From Butyricicoccus pullicaecorum (GTDB lineage: Bacteria > Bacillota > Clostridia > Oscillospirales > Butyricicoccaceae): a DNA stretch of 64,000 nucleotides. Shown in pieces: positions 41,800 to 51,669 of this stretch. The notes beneath the pieces were generated by a model. It ran no database searches. It had not been told where the DNA came from and saw only the letters and a list, made by a program, of their open reading frames with translations. A program made the position numbers and the translations under genes. The stretch covers positions 19,636-83,635 of the forward strand of contig JAGZIY010000008.1 of the NCBI GenBank assembly GCA_018365995.1. Direction: 5' to 3'. Each line of letters starts with the position of its first letter. The first letter of the stretch is position 1.

Positions 41800-42483
41800 T
41801 TACTTTGTCCAGCCTGCCTTTTGTACGCCTTCTGCAAACTTGTCCAGAAAGCCCTGCACATTCGCCGCAATATCACCGCCAAAGACTGCTGAGCCTGCTA
41901 CAATGACATCTGCGCCTGCCGCAATGCAGTCTGCTACATTGCTCTGCTTCACACCGCCGTCAATTTCCAATTCACAGGGATAACCGCCCTCTGAAATCGC
42001 CTGACGCACGGCGCGAATCTTATCCATACATTCGGGAATAAAACCCTGTCCCCCGAATCCCGGCTCTACGGTCATCAGGAGAATCATATCACAGTCGGGC
42101 AGCAGTTCAATTGCCGTCTGCACCGGTGTCTTGGGCTTGATGACACAGGCAGCCTTTTTGCCCGCTGCACGGATTTTTTGCAGCTGCGCCTTGGTATCCC
42201 CGTTCGCCTCACAGTGCACGGTAATGATATCCGCACCCGCTGCAATAAAGTCATCCAGATACTGGTCAGGGTCTGTAATCATCAAATGTACATCTAAGAC
42301 CGCATCAGTTGCCGCCCGCAGCGCCTTGACCACCGGAGCGCCAATGGTCAAATTGGGCACAAAATGCCCGTCCATCACATCGACATGTACATATTCCGCA
42401 CCGGCACGAACTGCAATTTCTACATCTCGTGCCAGATTTGCAAAATCCGCCGACAGAATCGACGGGGAAAGCTTGATTTTCAT
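41800..42483 (-). CDS. rpe: Ribulose-phosphate 3-epimerase
   Basis: A 227-aa TIM-barrel metalloenzyme of the pentose phosphate pathway, converting ribulose-5-phosphate and xylulose-5-phosphate. The N-terminal LSPSILSADFANL, the metal-binding VHVDVMDGHFVPNLTIG and HLMITDP, and the C-terminal EIDGGVK and VAGSAVFGG motifs are present. AAGGAG lies before the ATG. It is a single gene, apparently with no other pathway gene nearby. Confidence 0.96.
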   Translation of the reverse strand: MKIKLSPSILSADFANLARDVEIAVRAGAEYVHVDVMDGHFVPNLTIGAPVVKALRAATDAVLDVHLMITDPDQYLDDFIAAGADIITVHCEANGDTKAQLQKIRAAGKKAACVIKPKTPVQTAIELLPDCDMILLMTVEPGFGGQGFIPECMDKIRAVRQAISEGGYPCELEIDGGVKQSNVADCIAAGADVIVAGSAVFGGDIAANVQGFLDKFAEGVQKAGWTK

Positions 42484-42643
42484 ATTCCATAGACTCCTTC
42501 GTGTTTGTGTCCCGCGGCAAATCCCTTTTCAAACGTGAAAACTGCCGCCATTTTCTTCGCTGTTTTTTGAAAACTCCCAACCCTTTGATTAAATTATACA
42601 CGATATCCTTATAATTTCAATGTCGGTTTTGTCAGATTATCGC

Positions 42644-42672
42644 TTGCACACAGCGCACGGTTCAGGTATGAT
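42644..42672 (+). promoter_or_regulatory. purL promoter
   Basis: TTGCAC (42644-42649), 17-nt spacer, TATGAT (42667-42672). The leader of about 130 nt carries a weak CAATCA/TGATTG hairpin but no recognisable purine riboswitch. Confidence 0.65.
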
Positions 42673-42808
42673 AGTAGTAGGATTTTTCTGTTCTATCGCT
42701 CTATTTTTTGGTTATTCAATCAATTTTCTTGATTGTCTGACCAATTTTCCTGCGATTTTTCGAACAGAACCATGAAACAATTTCATTTTCTATCTGAAGG
42801 AGTCCGAA

Positions 42809-45800
42809 ATGGCAGTTTATCGTTGTTATTCCGAGAAGCGCCCCGGTTTTGATGTGGAGGCGCGCAGCCTGTTTGACAGCCTGCATAATCTTCTGGAGAT
42901 CCATTCCCTGACCGGCGTGCGCTATCTGTGCCGCTACGATGTCGAGGGCGTGGACGAAGCTGTATACGCGAAGGCAAAGCGTATTGTATTCTCTGAGCCG
43001 ATGGCAGATGTCTGCTATGATGAGACCTTTCCGGCATCTGCCGGCGTGCATACCGTACTTGCCGTGGAACCGCTGCCCGGACAGTTTGACCAGCGTGCTG
43101 ACTCCTGTGCGCAGTGTATCCAGCTGCTGGTACAGGGCGAGCGTCCTGCCGTTGCTGCCGCCAAGGTCTACGTCTTGGAGGGCGCATTGTCCGCACAGGA
43201 GCTTGCGCAGATTAAGGGCTATCTCATTAACCCCGTAGAAGCCCGTGAGGCTTCCATGGACAAGCCGTCCACCCTGTACACCGACTACGAGATTCCCACC
43301 GAAGTCGCTGTGGTCTCCGGCTTTATCGGTATGGACGCCGATGCACTGTCCAAAATGCAGCAGTCCATGGGGCTTGCCATGGATTTGGACGACCTGACCT
43401 TCCTGCAAACCTATTTCCGCGAAGAAGAACACCGCGACCCCACCATTACAGAGGTGCGTATGGTCGATACCTATTGGTCTGACCACTGCCGCCACACCAC
43501 CTTCCTCACCCAAATCGACCATGTGACCTTTGACGATCCCATGGTACAAAAGGCTTATGACCAATATATGGCTGCCCGCGTTGAGGTCTATGGGGCGGAA
43601 AAGGCGGCAAAGCGTCCCGTTACCCTGATGGACATTGCAACCGCCGCTGCAAAGGTGCTCAAAAAGCGCGGTTATCTCAAAAATCTGGACGAATCCGAGG
43701 AAATCAATGCCTGCTCGATTCGTGTAACCGTACAGGTAGACGGAAAGCCAGAGGAATGGCTTCTGATGTTCAAGAACGAGACACACAACCACCCAACCGA
43801 AATCGAGCCATTTGGCGGCGCAGCAACCTGTCTGGGCGGTGCCATTCGCGACCCGCTCTCCGGACGCTCCTATGTCTATCAGGCAATGCGCGTGACCGGT
43901 GCCGGCGACCCGACCGTGCCGCTCTCCGAAACCATGGCACACAAGCTGCCGCAGCGCAAACTGTGCACCACAGCGGCTGCTGGTTACTCCTCCTACGGCA
44001 ACCAAATCGGTCTTGCAACCGGTCTCGTTCATGAGTTCTACCACCCGGGCTATGTCGCAAAGCGCATGGAAATTGGCGCTGTTGTGGGCGCGGCACCGGT
44101 CGAGAACGTCGTCCGCGAGGTACCGGAGGCGGGAGATATTGTGATTCTGCTGGGCGGCAAGACCGGTCGTGACGGCTGCGGCGGTGCGACCGGCTCCTCC
44201 AAAAAGCACACTGAGGATTCTCTCGAAACCTGCGGTGCAGAGGTGCAGAAGGGTAATCCCCCAGAAGAACGCAAGATCCAGCGTCTGTTCCGCAATGGCA
44301 ATGTCACTCGTATGATTCGCCGCTGCAACGACTTTGGTGCCGGCGGTGTCTCGGTTGCCATCGGTGAGCTTGCAGACGGCTTAGATATCGACCTCAATGC
44401 TGTACCTAAGAAGTACGATGGTCTGGACGGTACCGAACTTGCCATTTCCGAGTCTCAGGAGCGCATGGCAGTCGTTGTGCGCGCAAAAGATGTGGACGCC
44501 TTCATTGCAGAAGCTGCAAAGGAAAATCTGGAAGCCGTTGTTGTCGCAGTCGTCACCAACGAAAACCGCCTGCGCATGCGCTGGAACGGCAAGCTGATTG
44601 CCGATGTCTCCCGCGATTTCCTCAATACCAACGGCTGTGCAAAGCATGCCGATGCGGTCGTCCCCGCAATGCCCGCCCCCACAATCGAAATTGCTCCACA
44701 GGGTGACACCCTGCGCGAAAAGATACTGCATCATGCGGGAACGCTTGGCATCTGTCTGGAGCGCGGTCTGACCGAGCGCTTTGACGGCTCGATTGGTGCA
44801 AACTCCGTCTTTATGCCATTTGGCGGCAAAAATCAGCTGACCCCTGCGCAGGTCATGGCGGCAACCCTGCCCGCGCTGCACGGGCAGTGCTCGACCGCTT
44901 CGGTCATGGCGTTCGGCTTTGACCCTTACTACACTGAACAAAATCCATTCCTTGGTGCTTGTGCTGCTGTGGTGGAATCGGTTGCAAAACTCGTCTCTGC
45001 GGGCTGTGACTACAAGACTGCCTATCTGACCTTCCAAGAATACTTTGAGCGCCTTGGACGCGATCCCAAGCGCTTTGGCAAGCCGCTTTCGGCCCTGCTC
45101 GGCGCATATACCGCACAGGAAGCACTGTGCCTTGGCGCCATCGGCGGCAAGGACTCCATGTCCGGTTCCTTTGACGACATGGACGTACCGCCAACACTGG
45201 TTTCCTTCGCCATTGCACCGGAGGAGGCAAACAATCTCATTTCTCCGGAGTTTAAGGCTGCCGGACATCCAGTATATCTCTTTGATGCAGCCTATACCGA
45301 GGATGGCGCTCCCGATTATCAGGCAATCAAATCCATGTGGGAGGAAATCACCAACCTCATTCATACCGGCACCGTTGTCTCTGCATGGGCACTGTCTGTC
45401 GGCGGTGTCGCCGAAGCAATCTGCAAGATGAGCGTCGGCAATGATATCGGCTTTGCCTTTGACAAACTGTTCCCGAATGATGCGCTGTTCCTCAAGAACT
45501 TCGGCGGTATTGTTGTAGAGTCTACACAGGAACTGCCCGCTTACTGGAAAATCGGTGTTACCACTGCACAGCCGGAAATCACGCTGGCAGGAGAAATAAT
45601 TTCCCTCTCCGAGCTGAAATCTGCGATGGAGGGTACGCTGGAATCGGTATTCCCAACACAGGCACCCGCACAGGATAACCAGCTGCGCACCATTTCCTGC
45701 ACCGAGCGCAGCGTTTGCTCGCCTGCTGTGAAGCACGCAAAGCCGTTGGCTGTCATTCCGGTATTCCCGGGCACCAACTGCGAGTATGATACCGCGCGTG

Positions 45801-46537
45801 CGGTAGAAAACGCAGGTGGTGCGGCTGAAATCATTGTTGTCCGCAATTTCTCTGCCGACGCGCTGGCACAGTCAGCGGCACAGCTTGAGGACGCAATCCG
45901 CCGTTCACAGATGGTGATTGTTCCCGGCGGCTTCTCCGGCGGCGATGAGCCGGACGGCTCGGGCAAGTTCATTGCCTCCTTCCTGCGCGGCCCCGGCATC
46001 AAGGACGCCGTACACGAGCTGCTGCAAAAGCGAGACGGTCTGATGTTGGGTATCTGCAACGGTTTCCAAGCGCTTGTCAAACTCGGTCTTGTACCCTATG
46101 GCGAAATCCGCGATTTGGATGAATCCTGCCCGACCCTGACCTTCAACCTGATTGGACGCCACCAGTCTAGCTACGTCACCACCCGTGTGGCATCGGTCAA
46201 GAGTCCTTGGCTGTCCTCCTGCAATGTGGGCGACCTGCACTCCATCGCAATCTCTCACGGCGAAGGGCGCTTTGTTGCACCGCAGGCAGAAATTGACCGC
46301 CTGATTGAAAATGGTCAGGTTGCCTTCCAGTATACCGACCTTGCCGGCAATCCGTCTATGGACATTGCGTACAATCCAAATGGCTCTCTGTGCGCAATCG
46401 AGGGCATTACCTCTCCAGACGGTCGTGTTCTGGGTAAAATGGGTCATACCGAGCGTTTCAGCCCCTATGTCGCAAAAAATATCTATGGGCAAAAGTATCA
46501 GCCGCTGTTCGAAAACGGCGTAAACTATTTCCGATAA
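42809..46537 (+). CDS. purL: Phosphoribosylformylglycinamidine synthase, single-chain
   Basis: A 1242-aa enzyme for step 4 of purine synthesis: FGAR plus glutamine and ATP gives FGAM. Order: N-terminal PurS-like domain (1 to about 140); linker; the first AIR-synthase-like half with DTYWSDHCRHTTFLTQID and FKNETHNHPTEIEPFGGAATCLGG; the second half with SGCDY-like and GGKDSMSGSFDDM; and a C-terminal glutamine amidotransferase with FPGTNCEYD and catalytic Cys in GICNGFQ (domain about 980-1242). Most Firmicutes have split PurS/Q/L; this single-chain form is found in Clostridia and Proteobacteria. GAAGGAG lies before the ATG. No other pur gene is adjacent. Confidence 0.95.
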   Translation: MAVYRCYSEKRPGFDVEARSLFDSLHNLLEIHSLTGVRYLCRYDVEGVDEAVYAKAKRIVFSEPMADVCYDETFPASAGVHTVLAVEPLPGQFDQRADSCAQCIQLLVQGERPAVAAAKVYVLEGALSAQELAQIKGYLINPVEAREASMDKPSTLYTDYEIPTEVAVVSGFIGMDADALSKMQQSMGLAMDLDDLTFLQTYFREEEHRDPTITEVRMVDTYWSDHCRHTTFLTQIDHVTFDDPMVQKAYDQYMAARVEVYGAEKAAKRPVTLMDIATAAAKVLKKRGYLKNLDESEEINACSIRVTVQVDGKPEEWLLMFKNETHNHPTEIEPFGGAATCLGGAIRDPLSGRSYVYQAMRVTGAGDPTVPLSETMAHKLPQRKLCTTAAAGYSSYGNQIGLATGLVHEFYHPGYVAKRMEIGAVVGAAPVENVVREVPEAGDIVILLGGKTGRDGCGGATGSSKKHTEDSLETCGAEVQKGNPPEERKIQRLFRNGNVTRMIRRCNDFGAGGVSVAIGELADGLDIDLNAVPKKYDGLDGTELAISESQERMAVVVRAKDVDAFIAEAAKENLEAVVVAVVTNENRLRMRWNGKLIADVSRDFLNTNGCAKHADAVVPAMPAPTIEIAPQGDTLREKILHHAGTLGICLERGLTERFDGSIGANSVFMPFGGKNQLTPAQVMAATLPALHGQCSTASVMAFGFDPYYTEQNPFLGACAAVVESVAKLVSAGCDYKTAYLTFQEYFERLGRDPKRFGKPLSALLGAYTAQEALCLGAIGGKDSMSGSFDDMDVPPTLVSFAIAPEEANNLISPEFKAAGHPVYLFDAAYTEDGAPDYQAIKSMWEEITNLIHTGTVVSAWALSVGGVAEAICKMSVGNDIGFAFDKLFPNDALFLKNFGGIVVESTQELPAYWKIGVTTAQPEITLAGEIISLSELKSAMEGTLESVFPTQAPAQDNQLRTISCTERSVCSPAVKHAKPLAVIPVFPGTNCEYDTARAVENAGGAAEIIVVRNFSADALAQSAAQLEDAIRRSQMVIVPGGFSGGDEPDGSGKFIASFLRGPGIKDAVHELLQKRDGLMLGICNGFQALVKLGLVPYGEIRDLDESCPTLTFNLIGRHQSSYVTTRVASVKSPWLSSCNVGDLHSIAISHGEGRFVAPQAEIDRLIENGQVAFQYTDLAGNPSMDIAYNPNGSLCAIEGITSPDGRVLGKMGHTERFSPYVAKNIYGQKYQPLFENGVNYFR

Positions 46538-46560
46538 GGAACACAAAATCTAAAGTGCTG

Positions 46561-46593
46561 AACTGGTGCGGTTTGATACCGCACCAGTTTTTC
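46561..46593 (+). terminator. Terminator of purL
   Basis: AACTGGTGCGG and CCGCACCAGTT around TTTGATA, then TTTC. Confidence 0.92.
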
Positions 46594-46622
46594 TTGTCTT
46601 ATCGCGCCGGATAGGGTATACT
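46594..46622 (+). promoter_or_regulatory. Promoter of the DUF3783 gene
   Basis: TTGTCT (46594-46599), 17-nt spacer, TATACT (46617-46622). Confidence 0.65.
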
Positions 46623-46652
46623 GAACAAAAATACAAAAAAGAGGAATTCCTT

Positions 46653-47048
46653 ATGAAAAATCCAAATCATGCCATGCTCTTATGCTATAATCTCTCCCCT
46701 GCCAAAGCACCAAAACTCAAGGCAGCCTGCATCAAGGCTGGAATCCGCATACGGGAAATCGCTCCAGAGCAATTCACGCTTCCGCTCGGACGTATTTTAG
46801 GACACGACGAATTTGCAGACGCTGAGCCTACCCAAGAATCTGTATTCCAAGACGAACTGGTGGTTTTTTATCAGTTTACCAACCAGCAACTTGACCGTCT
46901 GCTTGCAGACATTCGCAAGGCGGGCGGGATTCGGCTCAAGGCGGTGGTTACACCGACCAATATTTCATGGAACGCCTGCGCACTGGTGCGCGAGCTGATT
47001 GCCGAGCGCGAAGCCCTTGCCAAAAACCAACAGGCGCATCAAGAGTGA
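46653..47048 (+). CDS. DUF3783 domain protein
   Basis: A 131-aa cytosolic protein. The C-terminal half carries the DUF3783 pattern: DELVVFYQFTNQQLDRLL then IRLKAVVTPTNISWNACALVRELIAERE. Function unknown. AGAGGA lies before the ATG at 46653. It is monocistronic with its own promoter and a strong terminator. Confidence 0.8.
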   Translation: MKNPNHAMLLCYNLSPAKAPKLKAACIKAGIRIREIAPEQFTLPLGRILGHDEFADAEPTQESVFQDELVVFYQFTNQQLDRLLADIRKAGGIRLKAVVTPTNISWNACALVRELIAEREALAKNQQAHQE

Positions 47049-47070
47049 CACGCCAAAAGCAAAACACAGA

Positions 47071-47106
47071 AAAAGCGGACGAACCGAAAGGGTTCGTCCG
47101 CTTTTT
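47071..47106. terminator. Bidirectional terminator
   Basis: AAAAGCGGACGAACC and GGTTCGTCCGCTTTT around GAAA, between the convergent DUF3783 and sugar-permease genes. Confidence 0.95.
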
Positions 47107-47124
47107 ATTATTTGTACAGACAAA

Positions 47125-48117
47125 TTACTTTGCAGAATTTGCAGCAGCCATACGGCGTGCCTTTGCTTCCATGCGCTCACGGGTAACGTCCATAAATACA
47201 GCGAGGATAATAACAAGACCCAGCACGACGTTCTGGAGTGCAGAGGAGAAAGACAGCAGGGTAAAGCCGTTACGCAGAACACCGATAATCAGTGCGCCAA
47301 CCATGGTGCCAGCCATGGTGCCCTTACCACCCATAAAAGATGCGCCGCCGATGATGCAGGCTGCGATTGCGTCGGTATCGTATGGCTGAATTGCCATGGT
47401 ACCGTTACAGATACCGGAACGACCAACGGTTACGATACCAGCCAGCGCTGCCATCAGACCGGAGAAGGTATAGCAAAATGTCAGAACATTTGCAGAGTGG
47501 ATACCGGACAGACGAGCTGCTTCCGGGTTGCCGCCCACACAGTAGATGGAGCGTCCCAGTGCAGTCTTTGTCAGGAAGATGTGCATACCGATGTAAAGCA
47601 GAACAACCAGAATAAAGCCAATCGGGAAGCCCTTAAAAGTTGCGCTGCCCAGCCAAGTGACTTCCTTCGGGAAACTGGAAACCATCTGGGATCCGGTAAT
47701 CAAAAGCGCAGAGCCCCACAATACGTTCTTCATACCAAGGGTAGAAACGAATGGGTGCGGCAGGTGCAGACGTGTCAGCAGCATACCATTGATCCAGCCA
47801 ACCAGAGTGCCGGCAACAATTGCAACAACCAGCATGAGCCAGCCGTTTGTCATGCCCTTCTGTACCATCATACCCATCACGCAGGAGCAGAAGATTGCGT
47901 TTGCACCAACAGACAGGTCGATACCTGCGGTAATCAGACAAAGCAGCATGCCCACTGCAACCAGCGCATTGAACGTGGTCTGCTTCAGGATACTCATAAT
48001 ATTATCGAACCGTAAAAAGTTTGGCGATGCAATTGCCAGCAATACACACAGCACCACCAGCGCGAGCAATGTACCAAGGGATACGCCATTGCCGCCCTTT
48101 TTCTTTGTCTTAGTCAT
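47125..48117 (-). CDS. Sugar ABC transporter permease (RbsC type)
   Basis: A 330-aa membrane protein with about nine helices, of the ribose/xylose/autoinducer family: TFNALVAVGMLLCLITAGIDLSVGANAIF and the C-terminal GGASFMGGKGTMAGTMVGALIIGVL. It overlaps the ATPase gene by eight bases. Together with the ATPase and the lipoprotein at 49813 it forms a complete three-gene importer for a monosaccharide. Specificity is not set. Confidence 0.93.
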   Translation of the reverse strand: MTKTKKKGGNGVSLGTLLALVVLCVLLAIASPNFLRFDNIMSILKQTTFNALVAVGMLLCLITAGIDLSVGANAIFCSCVMGMMVQKGMTNGWLMLVVAIVAGTLVGWINGMLLTRLHLPHPFVSTLGMKNVLWGSALLITGSQMVSSFPKEVTWLGSATFKGFPIGFILVVLLYIGMHIFLTKTALGRSIYCVGGNPEAARLSGIHSANVLTFCYTFSGLMAALAGIVTVGRSGICNGTMAIQPYDTDAIAACIIGGASFMGGKGTMAGTMVGALIIGVLRNGFTLLSFSSALQNVVLGLVIILAVFMDVTRERMEAKARRMAAANSAK

Positions 48118-49615
48118 CTAATGTTCCTCCCCATGCAGCCTTCATAATGTCTTCCTGATTGAAATGCTTGCTGTCACGATCTACTGTTGCCATGACCTTA
48201 CCGCCGCGCATTACAATAACTCTGTCACTCATACCCAAAATCTCCGGCATTTCTGACGAAATCATGATAACGCACTTGCCTGCCTTGACTAGGCTGTTCA
48301 TGACATTGTATACCTCAACCTTTGCGCCAACGTCAATACCGCGTGTCGGCTCGTCAAAGATAAAGATATCTGCATTTGTATTGACCCACTTGCCAATAAC
48401 GACCTTCTGCTGATTACCACCAGACAGCTGCCCTACAATTTCGTCAATCGACGGTGTCTTGATACGCAGCGAACGGATATGCTCCTCGCCGGTCTCCAAA
48501 ATCTTCTTTTCATCTAAGAATGGTCCATTGCTGAAGCCCTTCAGGTTTGCAAGAATCATGTTGGTACGAATGGTCTGCGCAAGCACAAGACCCTGTCCCT
48601 TACGGTCCTCAGTCAGGAACGCAATGCCTTCCTTGATTGCCTGACGCGGATTTTTAATATGCACCTGCTTGCCATGAATGGTGATTGTGCCGCCATCAAT
48701 GGCATCGGCACCAAAAATTGCACGCATAGTTTCTGTACGTCCGGCACCGACCAGACCTGCAAATCCAAGGATCTGTCCGCCATACGCCTCAAAGTCAACG
48801 CCGAACAGCACACCGCCCTCTTGCAGGTTCTCTACCTTGAGGAAAGGCTCCTTACTCTTTTGACCAAATTCTTTTGGAAACTGATTGTCCAGACTGCGTC
48901 CAACCATTGCTGTAATCAGCGAATCGTTGTCCCAGTCCTTGATATCGCGGGTTTCAATAAACTGACCATCACGAATGACGGTGACACGGTCACACAACTC
49001 AAAGAGCTCCTCGAGCTTATGGGATACGAACATAATACCGATGCCGCGGTCTCTGAGGTCACGACAGGTTTTCATAAGCTGCTCAACCTCTTTCTCACCC
49101 AGAGAAGAAGTTGGCTCGTCCATGATGATCATTTTTGCATCAATCAAAACCGCCTTCGCAATTTCAATCATCTGCTGTACGCCCATACCAAAGGTGCCGG
49201 CCGGCTTGTGCGGATCGACATCCTGTCCGAGAGAAGCCATAACCTCTTTCGCCTTTTTGTGCATGGTATCATAATCGAGCAGTCCGCCCTTTTTCAGCCA
49301 CTTATTGATAAAAATGTTATCTGTAATGCTGAGCAGCGGCTCAATATTCAACTCCTGATACACACACGCAATACCAGCGGCAGCGGATTCGTTCGGATCC
49401 TTGAACTGCTTGAGTTGACCCTCGACATAGATTTCGCCCTTGTCAGGCTGATGTACACCTGTCAATACCTTGATAAGCGTGGATTTGCCCGCGCCATTCT
49501 CACCGATTAGGCCAAGAATTTCGCCCGGCTTGACATTCAGGTGCATATTATTCAGTGCAACAACGCCCGGAAAGAGCTTCATTGCATTTTTCAGTTCTAC
49601 TACATATTCACTCAT
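48110..49615 (-). CDS. Sugar ABC transporter ATPase, two-domain (RbsA type)
   Basis: A 501-aa ATPase with two ABC halves. The first has Walker A GENGAGKST, a degenerate signature GMGVQQMIE and Walker B MIIMDEPTSSL. The second has a Walker A-like GLVGAGRTE, signature LSGGNQQKV and Walker B IFIFDEPTRGID. This asymmetry is normal for RbsA/MglA. The ATG at 49615 has AGGTGAT upstream; the longer frame starts without a site. Confidence 0.95.
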   Translation of the reverse strand: MSEYVVELKNAMKLFPGVVALNNMHLNVKPGEILGLIGENGAGKSTLIKVLTGVHQPDKGEIYVEGQLKQFKDPNESAAAGIACVYQELNIEPLLSITDNIFINKWLKKGGLLDYDTMHKKAKEVMASLGQDVDPHKPAGTFGMGVQQMIEIAKAVLIDAKMIIMDEPTSSLGEKEVEQLMKTCRDLRDRGIGIMFVSHKLEELFELCDRVTVIRDGQFIETRDIKDWDNDSLITAMVGRSLDNQFPKEFGQKSKEPFLKVENLQEGGVLFGVDFEAYGGQILGFAGLVGAGRTETMRAIFGADAIDGGTITIHGKQVHIKNPRQAIKEGIAFLTEDRKGQGLVLAQTIRTNMILANLKGFSNGPFLDEKKILETGEEHIRSLRIKTPSIDEIVGQLSGGNQQKVVIGKWVNTNADIFIFDEPTRGIDVGAKVEVYNVMNSLVKAGKCVIMISSEMPEILGMSDRVIVMRGGKVMATVDRDSKHFNQEDIMKAAWGGTLDD

Positions 49616-49737
49616 CGATTCATCACCTGTTCTTCTCCGAGATAGGGGTGCGAAGCAAATTCTCAAAAATCGCTCTCGGCGCGATCTTCATCGTGTTTAT
49701 ACCCCCACGACTGACGCTCCGTCCATAGAAATTCCTC

Positions 49738-49785
49738 AAAAAAGTAAGGCTCCCCGCCCCAGACCCAAAGGAATGGGGCGGGGAG
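49738..49785 (-). terminator. Strong intercistronic hairpin between sugar-binding protein and ATPase genes
   Basis: CTCCCCGCCCCA (minus) pairs perfectly with TGGGGCGGGGAG over 12 bp around a 12-base loop, followed by CCTTACTTTTTT. Likely gives more binding protein than transporter; some read-through must reach the ATPase since no other promoter is evident. Confidence 0.85.
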
Positions 49786-49812
49786 ACATTATGTTTTCTA
49801 TGCGAAGGTTCC

Positions 49813-50826
49813 TTATGCCAGATAGCCCTTCAGGGTATCCAGACGCTCCTGTGCATTGCTCTTATCTACAACGCTTGCACCAGAGTCGATAAATTCTTCA
49901 ACGGTTTCGCCCTGCAGGCTCTTTACAACAGCTTCTACAGACTTGTAGCCCATGTTGTAGCCTTCCTGTGCAACGGACATGGTCAACTCATCGTTCAGAA
50001 TCGCTGTGCAAGCAGACTGGATGCCGTCGAATCCGAGGAATACAGTATTTGCGTAGTTCGGGTTGGACTTTGCTGTACGAGCAGCAGCCATTGCCATATC
50101 GTCGTTGTTTGCGCAGATGATTGCAATACCTTCCGGATGGTTCTGCATGATTGCTTCCATAGCAGCCACTGCCTTGTCAGCAGTTGCATCTGCATACTGG
50201 GTCTCTTCCATCAGGAATGTACCGCCAGCTTCGTTGATGCCAGCTGCATAGCCAGCCTTACGGGACTCATTTGTGGAGTCGCCCTGTACGCCGCAGATTT
50301 CGATTGCCTTGATATCGGTCCAGCCAGCTTCCTTTGCAGCCTTTACTGCTGCTGCGCCGCCCAGCTTACCAGCAGCCTCGTTGCCGGTACCAACGAAGGA
50401 CAGAACCTCCGGTGCATCAATATCGGTATCGACTGCAACGATTGGCTTGGTCTTGCCAGCGATCATGGTCTTTACCATGTCAGCCTGCAGCGGTGCGATG
50501 ACGTAACCGTCATAGGCTGCATTCATATCGGTCTCAATCATGGACAGCTGCTCGTCATACGCGGTCTCAGAGGAAGCGCCCTTGACCTCAACCTTTACAT
50601 TCGGGTTATCCTTGCTGTACGCCTCTGCGCCAGCCTTTACATAGCCCCAGTACTCAGAAGCTGTTGTCTTGAGGATCACACTGATCTTATAGTTACCCTC
50701 GCCCTCTGCTGTGCTGCCGCCGTTGTCTGCTGTGCCCTGTGCGCCCTGCGAATCTCCACCGCAAGCTGCCAAAGTCAGTGCCATGGAACCGGCAAGAGCT
50801 GCCGCCATCAACTTCTTCACTTTCAT
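49813..50826 (-). CDS. Sugar-binding lipoprotein of the RbsB family
   Basis: A 337-aa lipoprotein with signal ending in LAACGG (lipobox LAAC). The mature domain has the periplasmic-binding type 1 fold: YKISVILKTTASEYW at the start, QADMVKTMIAGKTKPIVAVDTDID and IEICGVQGDSTNESRKAGY in the middle, and VFLGFDGIQSACTAILNDEL near the end. GAGAGG lies before the ATG. It is the first gene of its operon and follows a consensus-quality promoter. Confidence 0.93.
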   Translation of the reverse strand: MKVKKLMAAALAGSMALTLAACGGDSQGAQGTADNGGSTAEGEGNYKISVILKTTASEYWGYVKAGAEAYSKDNPNVKVEVKGASSETAYDEQLSMIETDMNAAYDGYVIAPLQADMVKTMIAGKTKPIVAVDTDIDAPEVLSFVGTGNEAAGKLGGAAAVKAAKEAGWTDIKAIEICGVQGDSTNESRKAGYAAGINEAGGTFLMEETQYADATADKAVAAMEAIMQNHPEGIAIICANNDDMAMAAARTAKSNPNYANTVFLGFDGIQSACTAILNDELTMSVAQEGYNMGYKSVEAVVKSLQGETVEEFIDSGASVVDKSNAQERLDTLKGYLA

Positions 50827-50913
50827 AATGCTAACCTCTCTTTTCTTTCATGTCCCGCATTTTTGTGCGGAACACTAAAATTTCACCTGCAAAACCAACA
50901 GGTCATTGTCTAT

Positions 50914-50942
50914 ATTTTAAGTCTTTCCATGGGCGCTGTCAA
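50914..50942 (-). promoter_or_regulatory. Promoter of the sugar ABC operon
   Basis: Minus strand TTGACA (50937-50942), 17-nt spacer, TAAAAT (50914-50919). The leader of about 75 nt contains ACCTGTTGGTTTTGCAGGT, a short hairpin. Confidence 0.85.
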
Positions 50943-51580
50943 GCCGATTGTGCACTATTGTAAGTATGCTTAATTTTTCTTTGTTCATTTATGCACTTCT
51001 GTTAAAAAAACAGGGTGTTTTGTTTTGCTTCCTCCGTGCCTTGTGCCTTTTTCGCTTTCTCCTTGGCATTTTTATACTTTTTTGTTCATATTCTGATGTT
51101 CTTTCTAGCTTTCTGCTTGTATTTCCTTGTAATATTCAGGCTTATCATTTGTTAGTTTTAGAAAAATTTGTTCCAAATTTCCAAAAACAATTGTGCTTTT
51201 CGCACCATTCCGAAAAGAGGGTGGATTTATATTGTACATTCTGCACAAATAGTCCTGCTCTATTTTGTATAATCCGTCCTCACCCCGTGCCTGCCCATGC
51301 CAAGTTGTACCAACAAAGCACAAAGAGAGACAGCTTTTGTACAGATTTCGTCTCCAGCCGCCCCCTTTTCCCCGTACTCCCGACCGGCTTCGCGGTTTTT
51401 TGTTCACAGATTTCACACTGTTCCAAGCCCCTTCAAATTTTCAAATTCCAATGGCGATTCCCTGTATTTTGCCACAGCCCCGCGCCGCCTATCGCCAAGC
51501 CCCATTGCCCATTTTTATTTTCTCAGATCGCCTACACATTTTTCTGAATATAAATTTATGGAGTTGTAATAGATTTGTAG
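50943..51580. other. Gene-free stretch of about 640 bases
   Basis: No credible frame on either strand: those present lack ribosome-binding sites and read through A/T-rich or low-complexity sequence. There is a TATAAT near 51259 without a convincing -35. No known RNA family is recognised. It may hold an unrecognised small RNA or long upstream regulatory sites of the two flanking units. Confidence 0.5.
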
Positions 51581-51609
51581 TTGTAAAAGCCCACCAAACA
51601 CTTTATAAT
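51581..51609 (+). promoter_or_regulatory. Promoter of the DUF1846 gene
   Basis: TTGTAA (51581-51586), 17-nt spacer, TATAAT (51604-51609). Confidence 0.8.
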
Positions 51610-51669
51610 TTTATGTATATATGAATCTATCGACATTTGTTGTCTCAAAAAAAGGAAGGGCCTGTTTTT

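Noticed and set aside
42716..44209. A 497-aa minus-strand frame opposite purL
   Set aside because: It is a shadow of purL codon bias; the plus-strand protein is unmistakable.
44381..45736. A 451-aa minus-strand frame opposite the second half of purL
   Set aside because: Same shadow effect; no ribosome-binding site and composition like reverse-complement coding sequence.
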